This document shows positions 16,063 to 23,223 of a stretch of DNA of 28,928 nt, one piece after another. Within the stretch, counting starts at the first letter, position 1; every line of letters begins with the position of its first letter. Made by a program: the position numbers and the translations under genes. Source of the stretch: a virus; IMG/VR virus record IMGVR_UViG_3300031687_001562, positions 1 through 28,928 of that record. One strand, given 5' to 3'. The notes beneath the pieces are model-generated. The model made no database searches, was not told where the DNA came from, and saw nothing but the letters and a program-made list of their open reading frames with translations.

Positions 16063-16712
16063 TCTTCAGATAATTCAGAATCTTTATATTCATCAAACCA
16101 AGGTCCACCTTCTGTGTAGTGTATAGCCCTTGCATTGTTTTTAGTTATTTTGTCTATACCTACTAGCATATTATATCTTTTAGGTAACTCACCTATAGCT
16201 TTTTCATTTAAAAACTTAAACTCATGTAGTTGAGATGGTGATGCATTGTCTAAATATTCTTTTGATAGTTTGTTTTTTAATTTGTTACAGTTAAATAACA
16301 TTAAGCTAGACCAATTCTTTTTAGGATATGATTTATTAACTATACCGTCCATTTTATTTGACTTAGCTTCATAGTCTTCATGTTTAACTACAGATATAGC
16401 GCTTTCATTCATGTATCTACTTATCTCTTGAGGATTTACCCTCCATAAGAAATCATTATCACAAAAAATAGCGTATCCGTTATAGTTCATTAAAAGAGGT
16501 ACATAAAATCTTGTAAAAGAAAATTCAGTTGATTCTCCCTCTACATCTTCTCTTTCATAAATACCATTTTTCTTTAACACTGACTTATCTAAATAAGTTA
16601 TCTTAGCTTCTGGCCAATACTTTAATATTGAAGCCCTGCATACTTTACTTGCTTGAGGGTACTTTGAATCGTGCCCTATAAAAATTCTAATACTTCCTGG
16701 TTTTTTATTCAT
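16035..16712 (-). CDS. GT8-like GT-A fold glycosyltransferase, 225 aa
   Basis: The N-terminus IRIFIGHDSKYPQASKVCRASIL is the usual nucleotide-sugar-binding start of GT8-like transferases. A DxD metal/nucleotide site is present as FCDNDFLW (D85, D87), and the C-terminal IHYTEGGPWFDEY (around 197-209) matches the conserved HYTxGxPW box. It should transfer a sugar from an NDP-sugar in the cytoplasm; donor and acceptor are unknown. Its ATG overlaps the upstream cupin gene by 8 bases and its end overlaps the sialyltransferase-like gene, so the pair is translationally coupled and probably acts in sequence on one acceptor. Confidence 0.75.
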   Translation of the reverse strand: MNKKPGSIRIFIGHDSKYPQASKVCRASILKYWPEAKITYLDKSVLKKNGIYEREDVEGESTEFSFTRFYVPLLMNYNGYAIFCDNDFLWRVNPQEISRYMNESAISVVKHEDYEAKSNKMDGIVNKSYPKKNWSSLMLFNCNKLKNKLSKEYLDNASPSQLHEFKFLNEKAIGELPKRYNMLVGIDKITKNNARAIHYTEGGPWFDEYKDSELSEEWWKVYSEL

Positions 16713-17094
16713 TGTTTACTTTTTTACCTGATGTTTTTCTAGTTATGTCGTCATGATTAAACTCTGCCCAATACAGTTCAAATGCAACTCCATCTTCTTT
16801 ACCTTCAAACTGATGATACTTACCTGGTTTTACCATTGTAAAATCTCCAGGTTTTAATATTGTCTCATCTACAAGACCTTGATCGTCTTGCCAGACTCTT
16901 ATTATCATCTCTCCAGACTCTACAAAAAAACCGTTCCATTTAAATTTATGCTCATGTTCTGAGCACTTATATCCTTTATTAAATTCTATTCGGTGAAACT
17001 CTAGTACTCCGTTTTTGTGTACCATTTCGGTTGCACCCCATACTTTTCCTGCTTTCATTTTTTCTGATTGTGTTTGAAGTAAGGTCTCTTCCAA
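16705..17094 (-). CDS. Small cupin-domain protein, 129 aa
   Basis: A single cupin barrel. Motif 1 is CSEHEHKFKWNGFFVESGE with the metal-binding HxH and a downstream Glu; motif 2 is PGDFTMVKPGKYHQFEG with the third His. Single cupins of this kind include sugar-nucleotide epimerases/isomerases and small dioxygenases as well as non-catalytic binders; nothing here chooses among them, but two coupled glycosyltransferases downstream favour a sugar-related role. The gene overlaps the cupin_4 gene upstream by 40 bases, a rather long overlap; a downstream Met at residue 13 (MKAGKVWG) is an alternative start that would remove most of it. Confidence 0.7.
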   Translation of the reverse strand: MEETLLQTQSEKMKAGKVWGATEMVHKNGVLEFHRIEFNKGYKCSEHEHKFKWNGFFVESGEMIIRVWQDDQGLVDETILKPGDFTMVKPGKYHQFEGKEDGVAFELYWAEFNHDDITRKTSGKKVNNE

Positions 17095-17873
17095 CCATTA
17101 GATGTCATTGGAAACCTTCTATTTATTATTACTTGTTTTTTTGGTTTTTCTAATACATCTACCATATTAAGCCATTTCTCTCTTCTATTATCCTTATCAC
17201 TTGATATAACAAACTTATCTAAGCTTTGTTTTGGTTTGTTAGTAAAATGTATACTACAAAGTATTCTAGGCCCAATAGTTTCTACCTTATGAAACTGATA
17301 TTGAGGTATGTATAGCAAATCGCCTTCATCTAGTATAAACTCGTCTAGTATTTCTTTAGGTTTATTAGGAATAAACTCTTTATATATAGTCCATTTAACC
17401 TTACCATATTGGTGAAACAAAAAGTTCTCTGTTTGATCTGCGTGAGCAGGAAAGCTTTTAGATCCAGCTTTAGGTGAAACATAAACATTGACTTGGCCTT
17501 GTTTAAAGTATTTCTCAAACTCAAACAACATATCTAACAACTGCTTGTTTTCATACTCCGCAAAAGGTATAACAAAAGATTTACCTTTAGTCCAAAGATC
17601 GTGTATTCCTTTTCTAGTAAAAAACTTTTGTTTTATTTTACCAGACTTAACCTTGTCTAAACACCATCTGTTATCTTCATCATCAAAATCTAATATTTGA
17701 AGATGCTTAATATTTGGGTATCTATTTATATACTTTGTTAAATGACCCCAGTTAAATAAGTTTTTATACTTATTTCTTCTAATTACCAAGTGTTTTTTGT
17801 TCCAATACTCTTTAAAGAAAAGACTAACTGGTATAGGATCTAATATGTCTTTTATTGTTATTTGTTTTTCCAT
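17055..17873 (-). CDS. Cupin_4/JmjC-type Fe(II)/2-oxoglutarate oxygenase-like protein, 272 aa
   Basis: The opening ILDPIPVSLFFKEYWNKKHLVIRR is the characteristic N-terminus of cupin_4/JmjC oxygenases ('F…W.KKPL.I.R'). The iron facial triad is visible as FPAHADQTENF (H144, D146) and YIPQYQFHKVET (H195), and the intervening FLFHQYGKVKWTIY matches the strand that supplies 2-oxoglutarate-binding residues. Known relatives hydroxylate ribosomal proteins, other proteins or small molecules; the phage substrate is unknown. It abuts nrdA (sharing one base) and precedes cupin and glycosyltransferase genes, so hydroxylation of a base, sugar or protein followed by glycosylation is an attractive but untested idea. 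Confidence 0.75.
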   Translation of the reverse strand: MEKQITIKDILDPIPVSLFFKEYWNKKHLVIRRNKYKNLFNWGHLTKYINRYPNIKHLQILDFDDEDNRWCLDKVKSGKIKQKFFTRKGIHDLWTKGKSFVIPFAEYENKQLLDMLFEFEKYFKQGQVNVYVSPKAGSKSFPAHADQTENFLFHQYGKVKWTIYKEFIPNKPKEILDEFILDEGDLLYIPQYQFHKVETIGPRILCSIHFTNKPKQSLDKFVISSDKDNRREKWLNMVDVLEKPKKQVIINRRFPMTSNGWKRPYFKHNQKK

Positions 17874-19594
17874 TATCCGTCACAGCTTACACAGTTTTCA
17901 GACGTAGCTTCTTTAGCTATGTCACCTCTAAGAACAGACTCTGTTCTCATATAGTATAGGGTTTTAATACCTTTTTTCCAAGCATCTAAATGAACCTTGT
18001 TTATAAACTTAGGTTCTGCTTCTGATGGAAATGCTAAATTTAAACTAACAGCTTGATCTATATATTGTTGTCTTATTCCTGCTTGGTTAATTAGTTCTAG
18101 CTGATTGATTTCTTTGAAAGTTCTGAAGACTTCTTTGAGCGGTATGTCGTGATCGCCCAATGTAATTTTCTCTAATGCTTTTACGTCCTGCACCGAGCCC
18201 CCGTCCTTTAAGATCTGGTCCCATATTTTTTTATTATTTAAATTGTTTTCTTCTAATACTTTTTCAAGAGTTGGGTTTTTACGTATGAACGTACCTTTTG
18301 CGCTTTGGTCTGTAAAGACATTAGCAGCCCAAGGCTCAATTCCAGGACTAATATTCCCAGATAACTTACTGTTGCTAACAGTAGGAGCAATAGCTCTAAG
18401 ATGAGTGTTCCTAAATCCTGTGCCAACGCACCATAATGGTTCACCATAAGCTTCTGCCAACGCCATGCTAGCCCTTTCCGATTCGATTTTAATTTGCGAA
18501 AATATTCTTCTTGTTTCATATTGTGATAATAATCCTTCGAAAGGTAAACCTTTCTGTTGTAAATAAGTATGCCATCCAACTACACCTAAACCTAATGCTC
18601 TACCTTTTTCAGCAGATCTTACAGAGTTTTCAAAACCTCTTCTGTTTTTAGCTTTTTGTATAAACTCTTCTAATACACCATCTAAAAACCATATACTATC
18701 ATATATTAAATTACTGTTCTTCCACTCGTGATACTTAGATAAGTTTAAACTAGATAAACAACATATAAAGCTATGATTTTCATCTGTGTGTAAAGTTATT
18801 TCACTACAGATATTAGTCATGTGTACTTTTAATGCATTGTCTTTATAAGCAGAAGGGTTATTTTTATTAACATTACCCTTAAACATTATATAAGGTTCTC
18901 CTGTAGCTTTACGCTTTTGTAACAACTTACCCCATTTACGTCTAGCAACTTTATCTCCATCTCTAAGCTTTCTCATAAACTTATCACCTACGACTGCACA
19001 TTGATGTAGATTAAGTGATTGACGGTTTACATCACCCTTAGGTTCTCTTATTTCAACCCAGTCTTCAAAGTCTTCATGTTCAATGTTTAGATTTACAGAT
19101 GCTGCTCCTCTTCTAACTGATCCTTGATTTGTAGCTAAAATAGTAGAATCATATATTTTACAAAAAGGTACAACACCATCTGATGTGCCGTTACCTGTTA
19201 TGTTTGATCCTGCTGGTCTTATTTGGTTTATACCAATACCAACTCCGCCTCCGTGTTTAGCTAGCAACATCATTTCTAAATTCTTTTGGCCAATGTCTAT
19301 TATACTATCTGCGACATCAATACCAAAACAACTTATTGGCATACCTCTATCAGTACCAGTGTTACTAAGAACAGGACTAGCAAGACAGAGCCAACCTTTC
19401 CAAATGTAATCAAAAAAGACTTCCTCCATTTCTTTCTTCTGTAATCTAGTCGCAACTGTTTTAGCAACTCTTCTGTACGCTTGTCTTGGTGTTTCATCTT
19501 CTAATAAATATCCTCCTTGTATTGTTTTCTTGTATACGTCAGACTCAGCCCAACTTGGGTAGTCTACACCTTTTTTCCATCTATTACTCCACAT
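17873..19594 (-). CDS. nrdA: Class I ribonucleotide reductase large subunit, 573 aa
   Basis: Catalytic features of the class I alpha subunit are all visible: C89 in the PISCFGI strand, the NICSE active-site loop (N261, C263, E265), Cys278/279 in the FICCLSSLNL loop, the LYYMRT tyrosine pair of the radical path, and a C-terminal CVSC pair (C568, C571) for re-reduction. The enzyme converts ribonucleoside diphosphates to deoxy forms with NrdB. At 573 residues it is much shorter than cellular NrdA (~760), mainly because it starts at the barrel-side region and lacks the N-terminal ATP-cone, so dATP feedback inhibition is probably absent, as in many phage enzymes. It is coupled to the 40-aa gene upstream by TAATG. 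Confidence 0.93.
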   Translation of the reverse strand: MWSNRWKKGVDYPSWAESDVYKKTIQGGYLLEDETPRQAYRRVAKTVATRLQKKEMEEVFFDYIWKGWLCLASPVLSNTGTDRGMPISCFGIDVADSIIDIGQKNLEMMLLAKHGGGVGIGINQIRPAGSNITGNGTSDGVVPFCKIYDSTILATNQGSVRRGAASVNLNIEHEDFEDWVEIREPKGDVNRQSLNLHQCAVVGDKFMRKLRDGDKVARRKWGKLLQKRKATGEPYIMFKGNVNKNNPSAYKDNALKVHMTNICSEITLHTDENHSFICCLSSLNLSKYHEWKNSNLIYDSIWFLDGVLEEFIQKAKNRRGFENSVRSAEKGRALGLGVVGWHTYLQQKGLPFEGLLSQYETRRIFSQIKIESERASMALAEAYGEPLWCVGTGFRNTHLRAIAPTVSNSKLSGNISPGIEPWAANVFTDQSAKGTFIRKNPTLEKVLEENNLNNKKIWDQILKDGGSVQDVKALEKITLGDHDIPLKEVFRTFKEINQLELINQAGIRQQYIDQAVSLNLAFPSEAEPKFINKVHLDAWKKGIKTLYYMRTESVLRGDIAKEATSENCVSCDG

Positions 19595-19716
19595 TATTTT
19601 TTAGGTTTAGTGTGTGTATATCCTTTCTTTTTTAATTCTAAATGTTTTTTATATGTTGCTGCTTTAACGCTCTTAGAGCCTTTATACATCATGTGTGTTT
19701 TAAATTTTTCTGCCAT
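19594..19716 (-). CDS. 40-aa basic protein upstream of nrdA
   Basis: The ORF encodes MAEKFKTHMMYKGSKSVKAA, then TYKKHLELKKKGYTHTKPKK. It fits exactly between the 83-aa gene (5-base gap) and nrdA, with its TAA sharing a base with the nrdA ATG. The protein is Lys-rich with no hydrophobic segment. Similar small basic proteins ('MYK.G.…A.T...H..L..KGY.H') are, as I recall, widespread in phage genomes without known function. Exact packing and coupling support it as real. Confidence 0.65.
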   Translation of the reverse strand: MAEKFKTHMMYKGSKSVKAATYKKHLELKKKGYTHTKPKK

Positions 19717-19721
19717 TTTTT

Positions 19722-19973
19722 TTATGTTATTAAGTGTTTAATCCAAGCAAATAAACCATTAAGGTTTAATGCTACTAAATTCCATTGTTTTCTCGATCCT
19801 GTTTGTATCATAACACAAATAAAACCTACTATGTATAGCATCGGCTCTAAAGTCCACTGAGCTGCAACTAGAAAACCGGCACCCATATATCCAATACGGG
19901 TAGCCATTCTTTCTAGTGGTTTTAATTGTCTTCTTCTTTCAACAAGAAATTTTCTCCATTTATAATTTACCAT
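19722..19973 (-). CDS. Two-helix small membrane protein between nrdB and nrdA, 83 aa
   Basis: A basic N-terminus (MVNYKWRKFLVERRRQLK) precedes two hydrophobic segments, around residues 24-42 (TRIGYMGAGFLVAAQW) and 45-58 (MLYIVGFICVMIQTG), and a short polar/aromatic tail. The ATG overlaps the end of nrdB by 7 bases. No family is recognised. A membrane protein in the middle of an RNR operon is not explained by nucleotide reduction; it may simply be an inserted accessory gene. Confidence 0.55.
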   Translation of the reverse strand: MVNYKWRKFLVERRRQLKPLERMATRIGYMGAGFLVAAQWTLEPMLYIVGFICVMIQTGSRKQWNLVALNLNGLFAWIKHLIT

Positions 19974-20935
19974 ACATCTTCAAAATCTTCTCCTTCATTT
20001 GCTTTACTATAGTCAGTTGACCTAATCGCGAAAAAATCAGTGTGGGTATGACCCCCAGTAAGATGATAGAACCAATCCAAATTACCCGCTGCTTCTTCGT
20101 CATATGAGAAGTACGATCCAAGATCGATGTAACCCAATTCCGTAAGTTTTTCATTTGTTCTTTTTCTTATAAATTGTTTTAAGTCATAAGCTTTAATGCC
20201 TTCAATGTCACCCATTTCAAACATCTTATCTATATACTTTTCTTCTAGCTCAACCATTATCTTAGATGCATCTATTATGTCTTCTCTACAATCTTGCAAA
20301 AGAGTTTTATCTTCATCACACATGTGTCTAAACAACTGACAACCCATTCTACTGTGTAAAGATTCATCTCTTACGGACCATTTCATTTGTTGCCCGATCC
20401 CTTTGAGTAAATTACGTAGCTGAAAGCTATAAAGTACTGCAAAAGCAGAATATAAAGAAACTCCCTCTGCGAAAGCAGAAAAAACAGCCAATGACTTTCC
20501 GATACCGACTCTATCGTTGCCATCATATGCAACGAGGTTGTCAAAACGATCAGCCGTAGCAGGTTCATGTAAGAACGCTTCATAATCTTCTAATTTTAAT
20601 GTTTCATTTAAATAACTATACGCTACAGCGTGTACAGTTTCCTGTGAGCCAAACATCATAGCCATTTGTTGTATCTCGTGCTTTGGAAACCACGATACTA
20701 CCTTCTGCGTCCAGTAATCACTTACTGCACATTCAGTTTGAGCAAAACCTAATAGGATATTTCCTACTAGGTGTTTCTCTTTTACTGTTAAAGATTCGTT
20801 CCAATCCTTAACATCTCCACTCATTGGTATTTCAGTATGTAACCAAAATGCTTGAGCTTGTTTTAACCAACCCTCAGTATAATACTCAGGGTAGTCAAAT
20901 GGTTTGTATGCGATACGCTCATCAAATAATCCCAT
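19967..20935 (-). CDS. nrdB: Class I ribonucleotide reductase small subunit, 322 aa
   Basis: A ferritin-like radical-generating subunit. Metal ligands can be placed as E99 and H102 (SQETVH), E157 (AEGVSLYSAF), E191 and H194 (RDESLH), and the radical Tyr position is occupied (Y106, four residues after H102). The remaining ligand, normally Asp (E. coli D84), aligns with E68 in GFAQTECAVSDYW; Glu there is the class Ic (Chlamydia) state, although those enzymes lack the Tyr. The C-terminal EDFEDVW is an acidic/aromatic tail expected to dock into NrdA. Full length for the family. It supplies the radical for ribonucleotide reduction in the cytoplasm. Confidence 0.93.
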   Translation of the reverse strand: MGLFDERIAYKPFDYPEYYTEGWLKQAQAFWLHTEIPMSGDVKDWNESLTVKEKHLVGNILLGFAQTECAVSDYWTQKVVSWFPKHEIQQMAMMFGSQETVHAVAYSYLNETLKLEDYEAFLHEPATADRFDNLVAYDGNDRVGIGKSLAVFSAFAEGVSLYSAFAVLYSFQLRNLLKGIGQQMKWSVRDESLHSRMGCQLFRHMCDEDKTLLQDCREDIIDASKIMVELEEKYIDKMFEMGDIEGIKAYDLKQFIRKRTNEKLTELGYIDLGSYFSYDEEAAGNLDWFYHLTGGHTHTDFFAIRSTDYSKANEGEDFEDVW

Positions 20936-20938
20936 ATT

Positions 20939-21079
20939 TTAATAGTTTAAAGTTAAACAAATGTCAAATATACCTACGTAAATTACGTGATCTATTTTAT
21001 CTTCTTCTGGATATTGTCTATACCCAAATAGTATTCCGTTAAATAAGCCAAAGCTTAATTCCCAATTATTTTCCTCCAT
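20939..21079 (-). CDS. 46-aa conserved-looking small protein upstream of nrdB
   Basis: The ORF encodes MEENNWELSFGLFNGILFGY, then RQYPEEDKIDHVIYVGIFDI and CLTLNY. It fills the whole interval between the endonuclease gene, whose end it overlaps by 14 bases, and nrdB (3-base gap). The pattern WELSFG…G.LFG.R.Y.E…HV.Y..F.DICLT is one I recall from small proteins of many tailed phages; its function is unknown. No signal or clear membrane helix. Confidence 0.7.
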   Translation of the reverse strand: MEENNWELSFGLFNGILFGYRQYPEEDKIDHVIYVGIFDICLTLNY

Positions 21080-21524
21080 CTATTTTTTTTATAAGTTCAA
21101 CAGTCATATCACACTCTTTTTGATTTTGAGGTTTATACAGGGTAAAAGGTCCTATCCTATTGTTTGCCATTAGCTTTTTAAACATCTTCCATCTTAATGG
21201 AAAAGATTCGTTAGCTCTACCTTTTGTTTCAATTACAAAACCTTTACCTATAAAGTCAGGCGTGTATTTTATATTTAAAATCTTTTTATTACCTCTGTTT
21301 TTATAATCACCCTTTCCATTACCGCATCTTTCATAAGATTCAAATGGAAAATCAAAAGCTTCAACCAGTTCAAATGTTTGGCCCTCGTAAAGAGCCTTGA
21401 TCTTGGCTTTTCTTAAAGCCATCCACATATAACGTTCTAAACCTGATGCAAAGTTTATCCCGTCATACGTAATTTTCTTAGACTGAACAGGTCCTTTTTT
21501 TCTTTTAAAGAATCTTTTCTTCAT
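21066..21524 (-). CDS. T7 gp3-like endonuclease I (PDDEXK Holliday-junction nuclease), 152 aa
   Basis: Active-site layout matches T7 endonuclease I: an early Glu in NFASGLERYMW (E30; T7 has FRSGLE), then KYTPDF (D90) and FVIETKG (E99, K101); T7 reads TYTPDF…IFVETKG. A ~35-residue charged insert (FESYERCGNGKGDYKNRGNK) separates the first and second parts. In T7 this enzyme resolves branched DNA before packaging and degrades host DNA. The C-terminal part is shorter than in T7. It overlaps the MazG-like gene upstream by 20 bases and lies in the replication/nucleotide operon. Confidence 0.75.
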   Translation of the reverse strand: MKKRFFKRKKGPVQSKKITYDGINFASGLERYMWMALRKAKIKALYEGQTFELVEAFDFPFESYERCGNGKGDYKNRGNKKILNIKYTPDFIGKGFVIETKGRANESFPLRWKMFKKLMANNRIGPFTLYKPQNQKECDMTVELIKKIDGGK

Positions 21525-21792
21525 TTACTTCTATATTGGTTACATCTGTAGTAAATCTTTTATAAGCAACTTCTTCTATCTCATCTTCTAAACATCTTCT
21601 AGCTGCTTGTATATACAGTATTGCATCCATTAGTTCTTCTTGTACATCAATTAGAAATCTATTAAGATCTTTTTCTTGACCTTCGATCTCTTGCATCATT
21701 GTAGCACCGTACTTTTTCTGGCCTATAAGGCTTCGTTCGTCCATCTTTCTTAAGACTTGTTGAACTATTTTATCTTCTGTTTTAATTCTCAT
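21505..21792 (-). CDS. MazG-like all-alpha nucleotide pyrophosphohydrolase-like protein, 95 aa
   Basis: An all-helical 95-residue protein. The stretch ERSLIGQKKYGATM (19-32) followed by FLIDVQEELMDAILYIQAA (46-64) matches small phage MazG-like/DUF550-type pyrophosphohydrolases ('R...G..KYG.TL…..EELMDA..YI'); the EExxD (E52, E53, D56) is the second metal-binding helix motif. The first ExxE motif is less clear, so activity is uncertain. It overlaps the fused MazG gene upstream by 11 bases; two such proteins in a row next to a hydroxymethylase and RNR suggest control of a specific dNTP pool. Confidence 0.6.
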   Translation of the reverse strand: MRIKTEDKIVQQVLRKMDERSLIGQKKYGATMMQEIEGQEKDLNRFLIDVQEELMDAILYIQAARRCLEDEIEEVAYKRFTTDVTNIEVNEEKIL

Positions 21793-22585
21793 CTTTCACA
21801 AATGTTCCGTTAATCATTTTTCCTGTTCTCTTGTTTATAACTTCATATGCTGTTGCTATACACGTTTCAATATCAACACCTTCTAAATGTGCTAAGTTTG
21901 TAAGTACAACAACCATATCACCAATAGCGTCAATTATTTCTGGCTTATCATTTTTTAATAAAGCTTTTGCAAGCTCTCCAGCCTCTTCTTGTAATTTAAC
22001 GTATTGCGTGTGTGAATTACCTTCATCATATAAGCCTCTGTCTTTGGCCCATGTTCTTATAAGATCAAACATTTTGTCTGTTGGTTTATCATTAGTTGAT
22101 TCTAGTATAAACATATCGACATTGCTATCAGGTGTTCTGTTTGTGAAGTTTGATAAAGCTTTGTTGTATACGTAGCATCTATCATTATTAAACATGGAGG
22201 TTTTAACGTTGTTCATGATCCAATGAACCATTTCAACTGTTACTTTAAATTCTCCATATTCTGGGTGTTGCCATTTTATCCCTATGTTATCCATAAGTTG
22301 TCCTTTTAGTTTATTAACTGGACAAGGGAAGGTTGTGGTTTGTTCGGTCACGTTTATTTTCATACTGTTTGTTGGTTTAAGGTTTTTGTATGGTACCATA
22401 TCTACTCGGTACCCATATTCTCTCTGTCTCTCTAACTCTAAAGAAGATATATAATCTATATCATCTGAGCTTTCTAATATTTCATATTCATCGGGTGAAT
22501 AGCCTTGTTGTATTGTGACCCGGTTATTAAGATCACAGGTAACGCCTATCTTTTTACCCGGAATGTGGTATAAATGATATGTCAT
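21782..22585 (-). CDS. GIY-YIG-like domain fused to MazG-type nucleotide pyrophosphohydrolase, 267 aa
   Basis: Two domains are visible. Residues ~1-62 (MTYHLYHIPGKKIGVTCDLNNR…LELERQREYGYRVD) resemble a GIY-YIG nuclease core: first strand HLY, second strand KIGVT followed by an Arg, and a helix ending QREYGY. Residues ~160-255 are a MazG fold: LQEEAGELAKAL (E201, E204) and PEIIDAIGDMVVVL (E216, D219, D223) form ExxE…ExxD. The middle (70-155) contains an FPCPV segment and is unassigned. MazG enzymes hydrolyse NTPs or dNTPs to monophosphates. Location directly after the hydroxymethylase-like gene (4-base overlap) suggests it supplies a deoxynucleoside monophosphate, as T4 gp56 dCTPase does for gp42. 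The nuclease-like part may be structural only. Confidence 0.65.
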   Translation of the reverse strand: MTYHLYHIPGKKIGVTCDLNNRVTIQQGYSPDEYEILESSDDIDYISSLELERQREYGYRVDMVPYKNLKPTNSMKINVTEQTTTFPCPVNKLKGQLMDNIGIKWQHPEYGEFKVTVEMVHWIMNNVKTSMFNNDRCYVYNKALSNFTNRTPDSNVDMFILESTNDKPTDKMFDLIRTWAKDRGLYDEGNSHTQYVKLQEEAGELAKALLKNDKPEIIDAIGDMVVVLTNLAHLEGVDIETCIATAYEVINKRTGKMINGTFVKDEN

Positions 22586-23223
22586 AATTTATCGTTATAT
22601 ATGTGCATGTTATGTGCGTGATGGTAATACCATCCGACGTCAATAGACAGTCTGTCTGCAATCATTTTCATCAATGATGTAAATTGATATTGATCATTAC
22701 AGAAACCGTACCAGATGTCATTAGAACGCATATAAACAGACATGTTAAGCTTATTGTCTATTATTGTAAACTGTATTGCATAAGTACACGGCGTATCTTT
22801 AGCATACGTGTTGTGTTCTTTACAGTCGTATATACTGATAGCCGCGTGTCTAGTGTTAGGGTTGTCTCTTAATTTAGCAACAACATAATCTATTTGATTA
22901 TTACGTTGCCATTGCCAACCATAGTTAGATCTTACATTTCTATCGCTATCAGCCATTGTTTCCCATATAGGTGGAACCTTACCATATAATTCACCTAGCT
23001 TATCTATACTAGGATCTCCTGATAAGTACCATTGCCATTCAGCTTCTGCATATTCATGAGACCATTTTCTAAACTTATTTTTAATATGATTATCCATTGG
23101 GTCTGAAATTGTAAAGCCAACATTAAACAAAGCTTTGGTATTATCAAAGTCTGCACCTGTTGTTATAAGCTCATGCATTATACAATTAAAAGCTTCGTTA
23201 GCGTGTGTGAATTTTCTTCGCAT
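22582..23223 (-). CDS. Thymidylate-synthase-fold deoxypyrimidine hydroxymethylase, probable dCMP hydroxymethylase
   Basis: Numbering from the Met at 23223 (213 aa): catalytic C146 in DTPCTYAIQF, substrate-binding R166 and D169 in YMRSNDIWYGFCND, E62 in AEWQWYL, Y101 in SNYGWQW, and H207/Y209 in NMHIYND. Thymidylate synthases read …G.PFN at the next site; here it is GFCND, placing Asp (D177) where TS has the uracil-selective Asn. This Asn-to-Asp change is the known hallmark of dCMP hydroxymethylase, and T4 gp42 reads MRSNDVVFGFRND at this place. The His after the catalytic Cys is Thr. A longer version starting at 23283 is open but would overlap the upstream gene by 86 bases, so the later start is preferred. 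Predicted reaction: dCMP plus methylene-THF to 5-hydroxymethyl-dCMP. Confidence 0.8.
   Translation of the reverse strand: MRRKFTHANEAFNCIMHELITTGADFDNTKALFNVGFTISDPMDNHIKNKFRKWSHEYAEAEWQWYLSGDPSIDKLGELYGKVPPIWETMADSDRNVRSNYGWQWQRNNQIDYVVAKLRDNPNTRHAAISIYDCKEHNTYAKDTPCTYAIQFTIIDNKLNMSVYMRSNDIWYGFCNDQYQFTSLMKMIADRLSIDVGWYYHHAHNMHIYNDKL

Noticed and set aside
19960-20154. Leftward 64-aa frame with a hydrophobic stretch at the end of nrdB
   Set aside because: It lies almost wholly inside nrdB, whose C-terminal tail in this region is well formed. A hydrophobic shadow frame is a weaker explanation.
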